A stretch of 64,000 bases of DNA from contig JAAZNM010000001.1 of the NCBI GenBank assembly GCA_012798265.1, forward strand, positions 186,001-250,000, in the 5' to 3' direction. The notes under the pieces were generated by a model, which was not told the origin of the DNA, did not search any database, and worked only from the letters and a program-made list of their open reading frames with translations. Positions 1-8,090 of the stretch are shown here, in pieces (position 1 is the first letter of the stretch; each line of letters starts with the position of its first letter). The position numbers and the translations under genes are program-made. The stretch is from Candidatus Roizmanbacteria bacterium (GTDB lineage Bacteria > Patescibacteriota > Microgenomatia > UBA1406 > GWC2-37-13).

Positions 1-1393
1 TCCAATAATCTCCGTGAAGGACAATCAGCAGATCTCCTTTTTTGACCAAACCGCCGTCTTTGAGCGATTCGACCGCCTTGACTATCTGTTCCCTGGTAAC
101 CTCTGATTTTTTGCCGATTTTCTGGTCGGCAATGGCCGTCACTCCATAGTTTATGATCAAACTTTTTCCTACCGACTCATGAGGAGTAAAGGCAAATATC
201 GGCACAAGTGGCCGATACCGGGAAAGCAAGCGGGCCGTATTGCCGGTATGGGTAAATACCAAAAAACCGGACACCTGTTTCTGGCGCTGCCTGTAGAGAA
301 AATACAGCTCATAGGCGGTATCGCAAAGGATCGAAGCCTGATCTTCCAGATTGAAATTGAATCGTTTCCGGCTGTCGACCAGGTTTTTTTTCTCGTTGAA
401 GATAACCGTGTTTCTCATCACGTTTACCGTCTGAACCGGATACTGGCCCGTAGCCGTCTCTCCCGAAAGCATCACCGCATCGGTCAAATCATAGGTGGCA
501 TTAGCCACGTCCGAGACCTCGGCTCGAGTGGGGTAGGGATTGCCGACCATCGACTGGAGCATTTGGGTTGCCGTGATTACCGGAGTCCCTTTCTCTATGC
601 ATTTTTTTATGATGATTTTTTGGAAATAAGGGACCTTTTCATAAGGCAGCTCAACCCCCAGATCTCCCCGGGCAACCATGATTCCGTCGGTTTCCTTGAT
701 TATTTCGTCAAGATGATTAAGGGCTTTTTCCGTTTCTATTTTGGCTATTACTTTGGCTTTTAACCTGTATTTGGCCATCTCGCGGCGAAGATTGACTATA
801 TCTTTTTCCGTCCTGACGAAAGAAAGAGCCACATAATCGACTTCGTTCATATGAACAAGTTTGAGTCCTTCGAAATCTTTTTCGACCAGAGCCGGCAGGG
901 AAAAATCGGCTCCGACGATATTTAAGTTTTTGTGATTTTTTAATACTCCGTCGTTCTGACAACGGACAAATGTTTGTCCGTCTTCCCTTTCTATATTAAA
1001 GGCAAGACTGCCGTCGTCGGCCAGTATCCTTTGGCCACTTTTAAGTTCGGGTATAATCTGGGGATGAGATATGGAAAAGCCCGGATCTTCGTTACCCTTG
1101 ATAAAAACCTCGCTGCCGAAGATAAGGCGCTGGTCTTTTTCGATCTTGATTGCCTCGACCGGCATATTGACCCGCAGCTCCGGTCCTTGAAGGTCGATTA
1201 AAGTTCCGATGTTACGATTCATGTTTTTGGCGATCTCATTTACCCGTCTTATCCGCTCGTCATGCCAGTCCACCGTATTGTGTTTGAAGTTGAAACGGAA
1301 TATGTCGACGCCGGAATCAATCAGTTTTTTAATCGTCTCAGGCGAGTCGCAAGCCGGTCCGATCGTCGCCACGATCTTTGTAAGTTTATTCAT
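1..1393 (-). CDS. pyk: Pyruvate kinase, C-terminus cut by window edge
   Basis: Cytoplasmic last step of glycolysis: phosphoenolpyruvate plus ADP to pyruvate plus ATP. The minus-strand frame opens at ATG 1393 and is still open at base 2, giving about 464 residues of an enzyme usually near 470, so only the extreme C-terminus is missing. Visible motifs in order are KIVATIGPA near the N-terminus, DLQGPELR (usually DTKGPEIR), an AKIETEKAL active-site strand with the catalytic Lys and metal-binding Glu, MVARGDLGVE, TATQMLQSM and SGETATGQYP, followed by the C-terminal allosteric-type domain. It lies downstream of eno-apgM in the same direction, separated by a 113-bp palindrome-bearing gap. No Shine-Dalgarno is visible before the start. 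Confidence 0.96.
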   Translation of the reverse strand, partial: MNKLTKIVATIGPACDSPETIKKLIDSGVDIFRFNFKHNTVDWHDERIRRVNEIAKNMNRNIGTLIDLQGPELRVNMPVEAIKIEKDQRLIFGSEVFIKGNEDPGFSISHPQIIPELKSGQRILADDGSLAFNIEREDGQTFVRCQNDGVLKNHKNLNIVGADFSLPALVEKDFEGLKLVHMNEVDYVALSFVRTEKDIVNLRREMAKYRLKAKVIAKIETEKALNHLDEIIKETDGIMVARGDLGVELPYEKVPYFQKIIIKKCIEKGTPVITATQMLQSMVGNPYPTRAEVSDVANATYDLTDAVMLSGETATGQYPVQTVNVMRNTVIFNEKKNLVDSRKRFNFNLEDQASILCDTAYELYFLYRQRQKQVSGFLVFTHTGNTARLLSRYRPLVPIFAFTPHESVGKSLIINYGVTAIADQKIGKKSEVTREQIVKAVESLKDGGLVKKGDLLIVLHGDYW

Positions 1394-1506
1394 AAATTAA
1401 TTTTAAATTTAGAGTTTTAAATTTTTAATCAACTTGGCGACCTCGTAGGTCGACCTGCGAGGTCGCCGATAATAATTGGTTTAAAATTGAAAATTTGAAA
1501 TTAAAA
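1394..1506. repeat. Nested inverted repeat: AT-rich arms around a GC-rich REP-like palindrome
   Basis: The core at 1436-1467 is a 32-bp near-perfect palindrome (left half GGCGACCTCGTAGGTC) with two mismatches that become G-U pairs in RNA. About 35 bp of AT-rich sequence on each side (AATTAATTTTAA... on the left, ...TTAAAATTAATT on the right) is itself roughly inverted, so the whole apgM-pyk gap could fold into one long hairpin. Related cores occur at 5173-5200 and 26580-26604. It could act as a processing, stability or pause signal, or be a REP/MITE-type repeat. There is no strong U-tract directly after the core. Confidence 0.75.
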
Positions 1507-2742
1507 TTAATTCCCGTACAGTTTTGTATCTCCCCTCAGGTTTATCAGCATATCCATCAAATCCTCAGCTCCTTCCATATGTCCGATGCCGCCGGACTGA
1601 CATGACCGTTCGCCGAAGCTTTTGACCCTGTCGGTCCTCACGCCGAAACCGGCGATCAGTATCGGCAGTTCGTCAGCGGTATGGATTTTAAGATCTGAGG
1701 CGGTGCTATGATCGCCGGTCACCGCCAGGATTATCTCCCTTTTTTCGACTAGGGGAATAAGGGGAAACAATGCCTTATCGGCGCGGGTGATAAAATCCCT
1801 TTTTTCCAAAGCTTTACCGTCTTCGGCCAAACTGTCGGTTGCTTTTATATGGACGAACACGAAGTCATAAACCTTGACCATCTCGATAGCCTTGTTTATC
1901 TTTCCAACGACATTGGTGTTGGCCTTACCGTTGGCTCCTTCGACATCGATTATCTCCATGCCGACGATCTTGGCGATCCCTTTATAAAGTCCGGCGCCGG
2001 CGATGCAGGCCGATCTCAGGTTGTACTTTTCCTGGAAGCTTTCGTATTTGGCCATTCGACCGGCTCCCCTAAGCAACAAACAGTTGGCTAAAGGAAGGTT
2101 TTTTTTGGCCCTTTCTTTGTTTATCGGGTGACTCTTAAAAATCATGTGAGCCTTGTCTATGAGTTTATTGACCACTTTTGCCGTGAACTTAGCTTTATCG
2201 TCTCCGTCGAACTTCGCCAGGCATTTTTTCAACGGCTTATTGACGACATGAGGATCGACATCGGTGATTTTTTCCGAAAGTCCTTGGCCGCGCAACACCA
2301 CCGCTATTCTATGATTCAAACCGGCCTTGGCGATGACCTTAATACCGTCTATCTCAAGACCGTTAATCTTTTCGGCAAAAGCGTCCGATGATTCGATTCG
2401 GCCGGCCCGCCTGTCTACGACGATAAAATTATCATCAACCGTCCCTAAATTTCCCCGGAAGGCAATGTCTCCTTCCATAAGATCGATCCCGTAGCCTGAG
2501 GCTTCATAAGGTCCGCGTCCGGCGTAATAAAATTTCGGATTATATCCGAAAAGAGCCAGGTGGGCGACATCGGAACCGGGTCTGACTCCGCGCTCTATCG
2601 TATGAAGCATGCCGGTAATCCCCAGCTCGGCCAGTTTGTCAAGATCGGGAGTCACTGCCGCCTCAAGCGGCGTCATGTATCCCAGTTCTTTTATTGGCCG
2701 ATCGCCCAGTCCGTCAAAGATGACAAGTATTATCGGTTTCAC
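1507..2742 (-). CDS. apgM: Archaeal-type cofactor-independent phosphoglycerate mutase
   Basis: Interconverts 3- and 2-phosphoglycerate without 2,3-bisphosphoglycerate. The protein is 411 aa, the usual ApgM length and shorter than bacterial GpmI (about 510). It belongs to the alkaline-phosphatase fold with two metal ions. Visible motifs are FDGLGD (Asp10), RPGSDVAHL with the predicted nucleophile Ser57, VHIKATDS (298-304), TGDHST (343-348) and GIGHMEGAEDL (His388). It overlaps enolase by 4 bp (ATGA), so the two are translationally coupled, and pyk follows. The archaeal form is known from several bacterial lineages, so its presence fits CPR but is not proof of recent transfer. Confidence 0.95.
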   Translation of the reverse strand: MKPIILVIFDGLGDRPIKELGYMTPLEAAVTPDLDKLAELGITGMLHTIERGVRPGSDVAHLALFGYNPKFYYAGRGPYEASGYGIDLMEGDIAFRGNLGTVDDNFIVVDRRAGRIESSDAFAEKINGLEIDGIKVIAKAGLNHRIAVVLRGQGLSEKITDVDPHVVNKPLKKCLAKFDGDDKAKFTAKVVNKLIDKAHMIFKSHPINKERAKKNLPLANCLLLRGAGRMAKYESFQEKYNLRSACIAGAGLYKGIAKIVGMEIIDVEGANGKANTNVVGKINKAIEMVKVYDFVFVHIKATDSLAEDGKALEKRDFITRADKALFPLIPLVEKREIILAVTGDHSTASDLKIHTADELPILIAGFGVRTDRVKSFGERSCQSGGIGHMEGAEDLMDMLINLRGDTKLYGN

Positions 2743-3983
2743 GATCTTTGATCATCGATTTCTAACAGGCGATTGTATTTGCAAAGTCTTTCCGAACGGC
2801 TCATCGAACCGGTTTTTATAAAGTCGACCCCCGCTCCATAGGCCAGATCGGCGATAAACGAATCCTCGGTTTCGCCAGACCGGTGGGAAACGACTACCTT
2901 TTGCCCTGACTGTTGCGTAAGTTTTATCGCTTCCACCGTTTCTTTCATCGATCCTATCTGATTCGGTTTTATCAATACGGCCGACGAGGCTTTTTTGTCT
3001 ATTCCTTGTTGAATGCGGCTCGGATCGGTCACATAAAGATCATCACCGACTACCTGACCACCGCCTCCGACCGCCGCCGTCAACATGGTAAAACCTTCCC
3101 AGTCGTCTTCGGCAAAAGGATCTTCAAAGGACAAAATCTGATGTTTTATTTGCAAAGAAAGATAATACTCCACAAGCTGCCTGTTGCCGAATTGCTGATT
3201 GGTTTTTTTGAAGACGTATTTACCCGACTGGTAAAACTCCGTGGCGGCCGCATCAATCGCCAGATGAAAATCTTGACCGTTTTTATAACTCAAGACGGAC
3301 GCGCTTGACTCGATTGCCGACAAAACTTCTTCGTTTGAGGATAGGGAAGGGGAATATCCGCCTTCGTCACCAACCAAGGTCGACAGTTTTTTCTCCTTAA
3401 GAGTCGTTCCCAACTGGTGAAATATTTCCGACGCCACTCTTATGGCTTTCTTAGGTTCGGTACTTGTCGGAACAACCATAAACTCCTGAATATCGAAATT
3501 CCAACCGGCATGTTTACCGCCGTTGACGACATTGACCATAATCCTAGGAAATTTCGGTTGGCGATCGGGGAAGTAATACTCGCTGATCGTCTGCCAGAGA
3601 GGTTTATTCTTCAGAACCGATAACGCCCTTACCAGACCCATGGAAACCGAAAGGATAGCATTTGCCCCTAACCTTGATTTATTCTTCGTTCCGTCAAGTT
3701 CGAGCATCGTTTTATCAAGTGCATAAAGGTCTTCTATCCCTTTATTGATGATGGCCGGACCGATCACGCTGTTGACGTTGTTTACCGCCTTAAGCACGCC
3801 TTTGCCGTGATATCTTTTTTTGTCGTTGTCGCGCAGTTCTAAAGCTTCGTGAGTACCGGTCGAAGCACCGGAGGGTACGGAGGAAGAAACCTCAATCCCG
3901 TTTTCCAGCTTTATGAAAGCTCTGACCGTTGGATAACCGCGAGAATCTAGGACCTCGATCGCCCTTACGTCATCGATTTTCAT
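2739..3983 (-). CDS. eno: Enolase
   Basis: Converts 2-phosphoglycerate to phosphoenolpyruvate in the cytoplasm. At 414 aa it is near the family length of about 420-430. Visible motifs: SGASTGTHEA (38-46) loop, VNGGKHAGWNFDIQEFM with catalytic His158, GDEGG (205-209), metal ligands Asp244, Glu287-Asp288 and Asp314, catalytic Lys339 in LIKPNQIG, the SHRSGETED loop (366-374) and Lys390 in KTGSMSRSER. The EDPFAEDDWEGF segment resembles archaeal and eukaryotic enolases more than the usual bacterial form. First gene of the eno-apgM pair. A TATAAT lies about 24 nt upstream of the ATG, so this gene would have a short leader. Confidence 0.96.
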   Translation of the reverse strand: MKIDDVRAIEVLDSRGYPTVRAFIKLENGIEVSSSVPSGASTGTHEALELRDNDKKRYHGKGVLKAVNNVNSVIGPAIINKGIEDLYALDKTMLELDGTKNKSRLGANAILSVSMGLVRALSVLKNKPLWQTISEYYFPDRQPKFPRIMVNVVNGGKHAGWNFDIQEFMVVPTSTEPKKAIRVASEIFHQLGTTLKEKKLSTLVGDEGGYSPSLSSNEEVLSAIESSASVLSYKNGQDFHLAIDAAATEFYQSGKYVFKKTNQQFGNRQLVEYYLSLQIKHQILSFEDPFAEDDWEGFTMLTAAVGGGGQVVGDDLYVTDPSRIQQGIDKKASSAVLIKPNQIGSMKETVEAIKLTQQSGQKVVVSHRSGETEDSFIADLAYGAGVDFIKTGSMSRSERLCKYNRLLEIDDQRS

Positions 3984-4067
3984 ATTTATTGAAGACTGTT
4001 AATGTATTTATTATATATTAAATCGGCCCAACTTACTGTTAGACCTCGGCGATGACTCATTAAAAGC

Positions 4068-4096
4068 TTGCTTGTATTTTTAAAAATTGTTAAACT
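4068..4096 (+). promoter_or_regulatory. Sigma70-type promoter giving a leaderless start
   Basis: A TTGCTT -35 box (4068-4073), an exact 17-bp spacer and a TAAACT -10 box (4091-4096) sit 6 nt before the ATG at 4103, so transcription would start at or next to the start codon. Confidence 0.6.
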
Positions 4097-4102
4097 AAAG
4101 TT

Positions 4103-4528
4103 ATGAAAAAGTTTTCGTGTTTGTTTTTGTTGATGATTTTTTTAGGCGTTTTTCCGGTTGCTGCCCAGGCCAAACTTTTACCCCGCTTTTCGACCTCCAG
4201 ATCAACCGGCAAAACCTATTCTTCAGGCGTCGGCGTCTCGGCCCGACTGAGAGCTGACCACCAAGCCCTTAACGTATATTTCAGCAATCTGCAAAAAGCC
4301 GCAAGCGTTATGTATACCCTAGTCTATGAAGCCAACAGCAAAGAAGAAGGCGTTTCCGGCTCCATCGATATCTCCTCGGGCAACGCCTCAAGAGAGCTCC
4401 TTTTCGGCACCTGTTCGACCAACAACGTCTGTACCTACCATCAAAATATCACCAACATGCGCTTTGAGGTTACTACCGAACTGACAAACGGGAAAAAAAC
4501 TTTAAAAAGATTTCGGATCAGGGTTTAG
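4103..4528 (+). CDS. Small secreted protein of unknown function
   Basis: 141 aa. A Sec signal peptide is clear: charged MKK, a hydrophobic core (residues 5-17) and an AQA-K type cleavage site near residues 22-23. The mature part is about 118 residues, basic and beta-rich in character, with two cysteines (CSTNNVC) that could form a disulfide outside the cell. No family is recognised. It is followed after 3 nt by an anchored protein, so the pair is probably co-transcribed and may act at the envelope. The start is fixed by the promoter 6 nt upstream and by the signal peptide. Confidence 0.8.
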   Translation: MKKFSCLFLLMIFLGVFPVAAQAKLLPRFSTSRSTGKTYSSGVGVSARLRADHQALNVYFSNLQKAASVMYTLVYEANSKEEGVSGSIDISSGNASRELLFGTCSTNNVCTYHQNITNMRFEVTTELTNGKKTLKRFRIRV

Positions 4529-4531
4529 ACT

Positions 4532-5167
4532 ATGAAACAAAAAATCTTGCTTGGGGTTTTGGCGCTCGTTTTTTTTGTCGGGATCATCATCCTTTTACGC
4601 AATCGGTCCCAAACCAAGACCGCATCTCCCACCGTTTCGGATAATTTCCCTTCTTCCGCACCGACCGTCAGGACTGAGACCGGTTTCAAAGACTATACCG
4701 ACCCGGCCGGCTTCAAGTTCAGTTATCCGGCGGAGATCACCGTTGCTGCAAAAAACATAAGCGACGATACCGTCTACAGCCAGTTGGATATAAAGTCGCA
4801 GGAGGCTTCGGGTAGCATCTCTCTTAAGGCCGTTGCCAGTTCTTTGGCCAAAATCGACGACTATTTCGCAAGTAAAAAAACCAGTTCTTTTTTCGGCGGG
4901 GTCAAAAAACTTAAACTGGCCGACATCGACGCCCGCCAGTATCAGATCAACAACCAACTGATTACGGTTGCCCTTGATCAGGGAGTGATGTTTACGATAA
5001 CCACCGAATACCCGACAGACAAAAAAGACTACTGGAAAAAAATAAACGACGGCATCATCTCCAGTTTCGCTTTTGTCGAACCGACCGTCAATACTTCAGC
5101 CGCCGGCGGATCCTCTTCAGACGAAAGTGGAGACGTCGTCTTTGAGGGAGAAGAGATAGTTGAATGA
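4532..5167 (+). CDS. N-terminally membrane-anchored extracytoplasmic protein
   Basis: 211 aa. Residues 5-22 form one hydrophobic segment without a cleavage motif. A Ser/Thr/Pro-rich linker follows (about 27-48), then a folded domain (about 50-180) that starts YTDPAGFKFSYP, a wording seen in PsbP-like and DUF-type lipoprotein domains that bind or sense surface components. The tail is low-complexity and acidic (SSDESGDVVFEGEEIVE). It lies 3 nt after the secreted-protein gene, so co-transcription is likely. Function is not known, and the PsbP-like resemblance rests on a short motif only. Confidence 0.78.
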   Translation: MKQKILLGVLALVFFVGIIILLRNRSQTKTASPTVSDNFPSSAPTVRTETGFKDYTDPAGFKFSYPAEITVAAKNISDDTVYSQLDIKSQEASGSISLKAVASSLAKIDDYFASKKTSSFFGGVKKLKLADIDARQYQINNQLITVALDQGVMFTITTEYPTDKKDYWKKINDGIISSFAFVEPTVNTSAAGGSSSDESGDVVFEGEEIVE

Positions 5168-5172
5168 ACTCC

Positions 5173-5200
5173 GGCGACCTCGCAGGTCGACCTACGAGGT
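5173..5200. repeat. REP-like GC-rich palindrome, truncated copy
   Basis: Begins GGCGACCTCGCAGGTCG and continues as the same palindrome as 1436-1467, but lacks the last four bases. It sits between convergent genes, where it could double as a weak bidirectional terminator; TTTTAATTTTT follows on the plus strand. Confidence 0.7.
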
Positions 5201-5211
5201 TTTAATTTTTG

Positions 5212-6456
5212 TTATTTACCCAATATTATCCCTCCTCCATAAGCGATCGTGACGACGAGGGCAAAGATAACATCGACCGTTACCACCGATTGCATGTCTT
5301 TCCCGAATAACACCAACCCGGCCAAATAAAATGGGACAGCCGCCATTACCGTCAGCAGCAGATGCTTTTTCTTGGCCAAGCTGTAGTTGTTGAGGATCGC
5401 AACCAAACTGTAGAAGAATCCGAAAACCGCCGCCCACGGCAGATAGGGGATGATCGGATAATAACTTTTGTTGAAGATAAAATCGATGAATATCTTCCCG
5501 AAAAAATAATATCCGCCAAAAAGGAAGACGGCCGACAAGACAAACAGGCCGATGATAAGGATTAAAGCCCGATTATGCTTCTTCTCGTTTTCCTTGCTGG
5601 AAAAATATATGAAAGCCACCGTCGATACCGGACCGAGTACGTATCCGACTATCTTGGCCATCAGGTTCCACGCTCCGTAAAGACCGGCATCGATAGTCGG
5701 GAAGAATTTTTTGACATAGATCATATCCAGGTTGTTAAAAAGACTTATGCCCCATAAGGACAGTCCCAAAAATATTATTGACCGGTTAAAGATGACCTTC
5801 CTTAAGTTTTTCCTTACCGGAACATGATTATGGTCGACCGGTACGATCTTTCTGAATAAAAGACAGATTACCGTTAAAGGCGAAACCGCCGAAAGCACTA
5901 AGAAAATAAAGATCGTATTCAGTTGACCGGCGCCAAAATAAACGAATACCGGACCCAGTAACTTAATAAAAACCCCAAAGATCATAAAGGCTACGTAATA
6001 ATTAAAAAGCCGCAGACCCTGGAAAGAAGCCATAAAAAAAACCGATATTAGCGAAGTCAATAAAGATAAAAGTAGAGCGAAAGAAAAGCTGTAAGAAAGA
6101 TTTGTCACTTTGGGTAAAACCGCCACCAATCCGAAATAGGGGACTATCAGCCAAAACCAGCGTTTGGCTTTTTCGATCAACCATTTTTCCCACAGATAAA
6201 CCAGTCGGCTCTTTTCCGTCGTCACCGCCCCCAACCTTCTGATTATTTCGGCGCTTATTATCTGCATCGGTACCGACAGAACAAGGGTATAAGCGAAAAA
6301 AGTGGTTATTTCCCCGTATTTGGCCGGTCCCAAAGTCTTGGCCGAAAGGGAGTTGAAAAGATAGTTCAAAAAACCGATTATAAAGTTTGCGATCACAAGC
6401 AGTACGCTTCCTTGGAAAAACTCGTTTGCCATCATCCGATTTATCTTCGACCTCAT
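5212..6456 (-). CDS. Oligosaccharide flippase (Wzx/MATE-like polysaccharide exporter)
   Basis: 414 aa with about 12 predicted membrane helices spread over the whole length. The N-terminal half has the pattern of the MOP superfamily: FFQGSVLLVIANFIIGFLNYLFN, then LGPAKYGEITTFFAY. This GxxxYG motif after helix 1-2 is typical of polysaccharide biosynthesis proteins that flip lipid-linked oligosaccharides. It marks the left edge of the glycan region and is divergent from the GT2 gene at 6642. A TATAAT lies 11 nt upstream of the ATG. The substrate cannot be told from sequence. Confidence 0.85.
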   Translation of the reverse strand: MRSKINRMMANEFFQGSVLLVIANFIIGFLNYLFNSLSAKTLGPAKYGEITTFFAYTLVLSVPMQIISAEIIRRLGAVTTEKSRLVYLWEKWLIEKAKRWFWLIVPYFGLVAVLPKVTNLSYSFSFALLLSLLTSLISVFFMASFQGLRLFNYYVAFMIFGVFIKLLGPVFVYFGAGQLNTIFIFLVLSAVSPLTVICLLFRKIVPVDHNHVPVRKNLRKVIFNRSIIFLGLSLWGISLFNNLDMIYVKKFFPTIDAGLYGAWNLMAKIVGYVLGPVSTVAFIYFSSKENEKKHNRALILIIGLFVLSAVFLFGGYYFFGKIFIDFIFNKSYYPIIPYLPWAAVFGFFYSLVAILNNYSLAKKKHLLLTVMAAVPFYLAGLVLFGKDMQSVVTVDVIFALVVTIAYGGGIILGK

Positions 6457-6510
6457 AAGAATAATACATTATAGTATAAAGACGCGTAAAAGTATTGCTC
6501 CGTTAAGCTG

Positions 6511-6596
6511 CAAGTTCATCAAGTCTTTCAAGTTTATCAAGTAAGAAGAAATAATTTTACATTATAACTTTACAACTTGAAAAACTTGACGAACTT
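6511..6596. repeat. Inverted pair of degenerate 9-bp repeats (RAACTTGAN)
   Basis: The left array (6511-6542) and right array (6573-6596) are 9-bp-period repeats in opposite orientation; about 21 of 23 positions match when one is reverse-complemented. They lie between divergent genes and just upstream of TGTTATAAT at 6611. Confidence 0.75.
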
Positions 6597-6610
6597 ATTT
6601 TCCCATGATT

Positions 6611-6619
6611 TGTTATAAT
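6611..6619 (+). promoter_or_regulatory. Extended -10 promoter TGTTATAAT
   Basis: The TGN-TATAAT element ends 22 nt before the ATG at 6642, so the predicted leader is only about 15 nt. Confidence 0.55.
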
Positions 6620-6641
6620 TCCCTCAATTAGCCCAAACGAC

Positions 6642-7436
6642 ATGATCACTCCCAAAAAAAACCACCATTTTTTGAGCCTTGTCATACCGGCTTACCGACA
6701 AGAGAAAATTATTGTCAAAAATATCACCCAAATAAAAAAAGTCCTTGACAAGATCCGCTACGACTACGAGATCATCGTCGTCGTCGACGGGGAAATCGAC
6801 CACACCTTCGAAAAACTGAAAAAAGCCCATATCCCTAAAGTCAAAGTCCTCAGCTATAAGGATAATCAGGGCAAGAGCTTCGCCGTTCGCCTCGGTATGC
6901 ACTATGCCAAAGGCGATTATGTCACCTTTATCGATTCGGGTATGGAGATCGACCCTAACGGCATCTCTATGCTTGTCGAGCATATGGAATGGTATGACGC
7001 CGATATAATCGTCGGCTCCAAGCGCCATCTTGCCTCCCGGGTCGAGTATCCGTTGACGAGAAAGATACTGAGTTACGGATATTACTATATCGTCAAGCTA
7101 TTGTTCGGCCTTCGGATAACCGATACCCAAGCCGGCCTTAAACTGGTCCGCAAGGACGTGCTGGAAAGAGTCCTGCCGCGGATGATCGAAAAGAAGTTTG
7201 CCGGCGACCTAGAACTCTTGGTGGTAGCCGAAAAACTAGGTTACACCCGGATATACGAAGCTCCGGTGAAGCTCAATTACCGGCTCGGACCTTTTTCATC
7301 GGCGGCTACCTTTGTATCGATCTGGTATATACTCATGGACACTCTGGCTATTTATTACCGCCGCTATATAGCCCATTATTACCGCCGTCCCCACAAAAAA
7401 CTCACTGTCCCCAAAGACCTAAAGATAATCAAATAG
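6642..7436 (+). CDS. GT2 glycosyltransferase, DPM1/polyprenyl-phosphate-sugar synthase-like
   Basis: 264 aa. A GT-A fold begins SLVIPAYRQE (about 11-20), with IVVVDGEID in the nucleotide-binding region, and IDSGMEIDP (about 97-105) taking the DXD-type position. The DTQAGLKLVRKDVLERVLP segment (about 166-184) is the hallmark of polyprenyl-phosphate hexose synthases, which make the lipid-linked sugar donors used by GT-C enzymes, and this window has many of those. It has no clear membrane helices apart from a hydrophobic patch near 230-245. Donor sugar and lipid are inferred, not visible. Confidence 0.85.
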   Translation: MITPKKNHHFLSLVIPAYRQEKIIVKNITQIKKVLDKIRYDYEIIVVVDGEIDHTFEKLKKAHIPKVKVLSYKDNQGKSFAVRLGMHYAKGDYVTFIDSGMEIDPNGISMLVEHMEWYDADIIVGSKRHLASRVEYPLTRKILSYGYYYIVKLLFGLRITDTQAGLKLVRKDVLERVLPRMIEKKFAGDLELLVVAEKLGYTRIYEAPVKLNYRLGPFSSAATFVSIWYILMDTLAIYYRRYIAHYYRRPHKKLTVPKDLKIIK

Positions 7437-7442
7437 TTTATT

Positions 7443-7475
7443 AAGTCCATCAAGTTCGTCAAGTTCTTCAAGTTT
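7443..7475 (-). repeat. 9-bp repeat array, left inverted copy
   Basis: Read on the minus strand it is four RAACTTGAN units. It pairs as an inverted repeat with 8040-8063 across the four-helix-bundle gene. Confidence 0.7.
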
Positions 7476-7597
7476 TTGAATCAATTGATCTTTTGACGAA
7501 AATTATGAACCTGTTATTTAATAAACTTCTATCTTTGTAGCATATAGTCTATAGACAATCTCTTTAATATCTTTTAACTTAAAAGTTAAAAGATAAA

Positions 7598-7969
7598 ATG
7601 CAAAATTTAAATCTAAAATTCAAAAGTGATTTAAAGTTTAGATGTTATTTATTTAGTTTAGAACTAATTAAATTTATAGATAAGTTACCTAAACAAAGAA
7701 GCGTTTGGATAATCAGCGATCAACTCCTTAGAAGCGGAACTAGTATTGGAGCCAACTTAGTTGAAGCTTCTTCAGCTTCTTCCAGATTAGAATTCAAAAA
7801 ATATCATGAGATATCTTTAAAATCATCTAATGAAACAAAATATTGGTTAGGATTGCTTAGGGATTCTTTTAAATCAGATAAAAATGATGCTAACAGGCTG
7901 CTAAAAGAAGTTTGCGAACTATCAAATATGATAGCTTCAGGTATTTTAAGGCTGAAGGGTAAGATTTAA
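7598..7969 (+). CDS. Four-helix bundle protein (23S rRNA intervening-sequence family)
   Basis: 123 aa, all-helical. The middle holds the family signature: SDQLLRSGTSIGANLVEASSASSRLEFKKY-type helix (about 40-65), then ISLKSSNETKYWLGLL. These proteins form four-helix bundles and pentamers and occur in 23S rRNA intervening sequences, beside diversity-generating retroelements (Avd) and alone in CPR genomes; function is unknown. The gene is AT-rich, monocistronic, and flanked by inverted copies of the 9-bp repeat at 7443-7475 and 8040-8063. No reverse transcriptase is nearby, so Avd is unlikely. Confidence 0.85.
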   Translation: MQNLNLKFKSDLKFRCYLFSLELIKFIDKLPKQRSVWIISDQLLRSGTSIGANLVEASSASSRLEFKKYHEISLKSSNETKYWLGLLRDSFKSDKNDANRLLKEVCELSNMIASGILRLKGKI

Positions 7970-8039
7970 ACTTTTTACTTTTAATTTGTGTTTTTGACTT
8001 TTGATTTTTAAATTTTAAGTTTTAATTGACAGACTTTAT

Positions 8040-8063
8040 AACTTGAAGAGCTTGATAAACTTG
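8040..8063 (+). repeat. 9-bp repeat array, right copy
   Basis: AACTTGAAG-AGCTTGATA-AACTTG type units lie 15 nt before the TATAAT box of the next gene and form the inverted partner of 7443-7475. Confidence 0.7.
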
Positions 8064-8078
8064 CCACTTATTAAGTGT

Positions 8079-8084
8079 TATAAT
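8079..8084 (+). promoter_or_regulatory. TATAAT -10 box 6 nt before ATG (leaderless start)
   Basis: TATAAT, preceded by TG at -2, sits exactly 6 nt upstream of the ATG at 8091. This decides the start over an in-frame codon at 8043 that would lie upstream of the promoter. Confidence 0.65.
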
Positions 8085-8090
8085 TTCTCC

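Noticed and set aside
179-763. 194-codon plus-strand frame opposite pyruvate kinase
   Set aside because: It is the reverse of conserved pyk coding sequence and encodes nothing recognisable; many similar long frames lie opposite eno, feoB, GT39 and others.
7598-7969. Avd protein of a diversity-generating retroelement
   Set aside because: No reverse transcriptase, template repeat or variable repeat was seen near it.
6511-8063. CRISPR array
   Set aside because: Units are 9 bp, degenerate and have no spacers; no cas genes are present.
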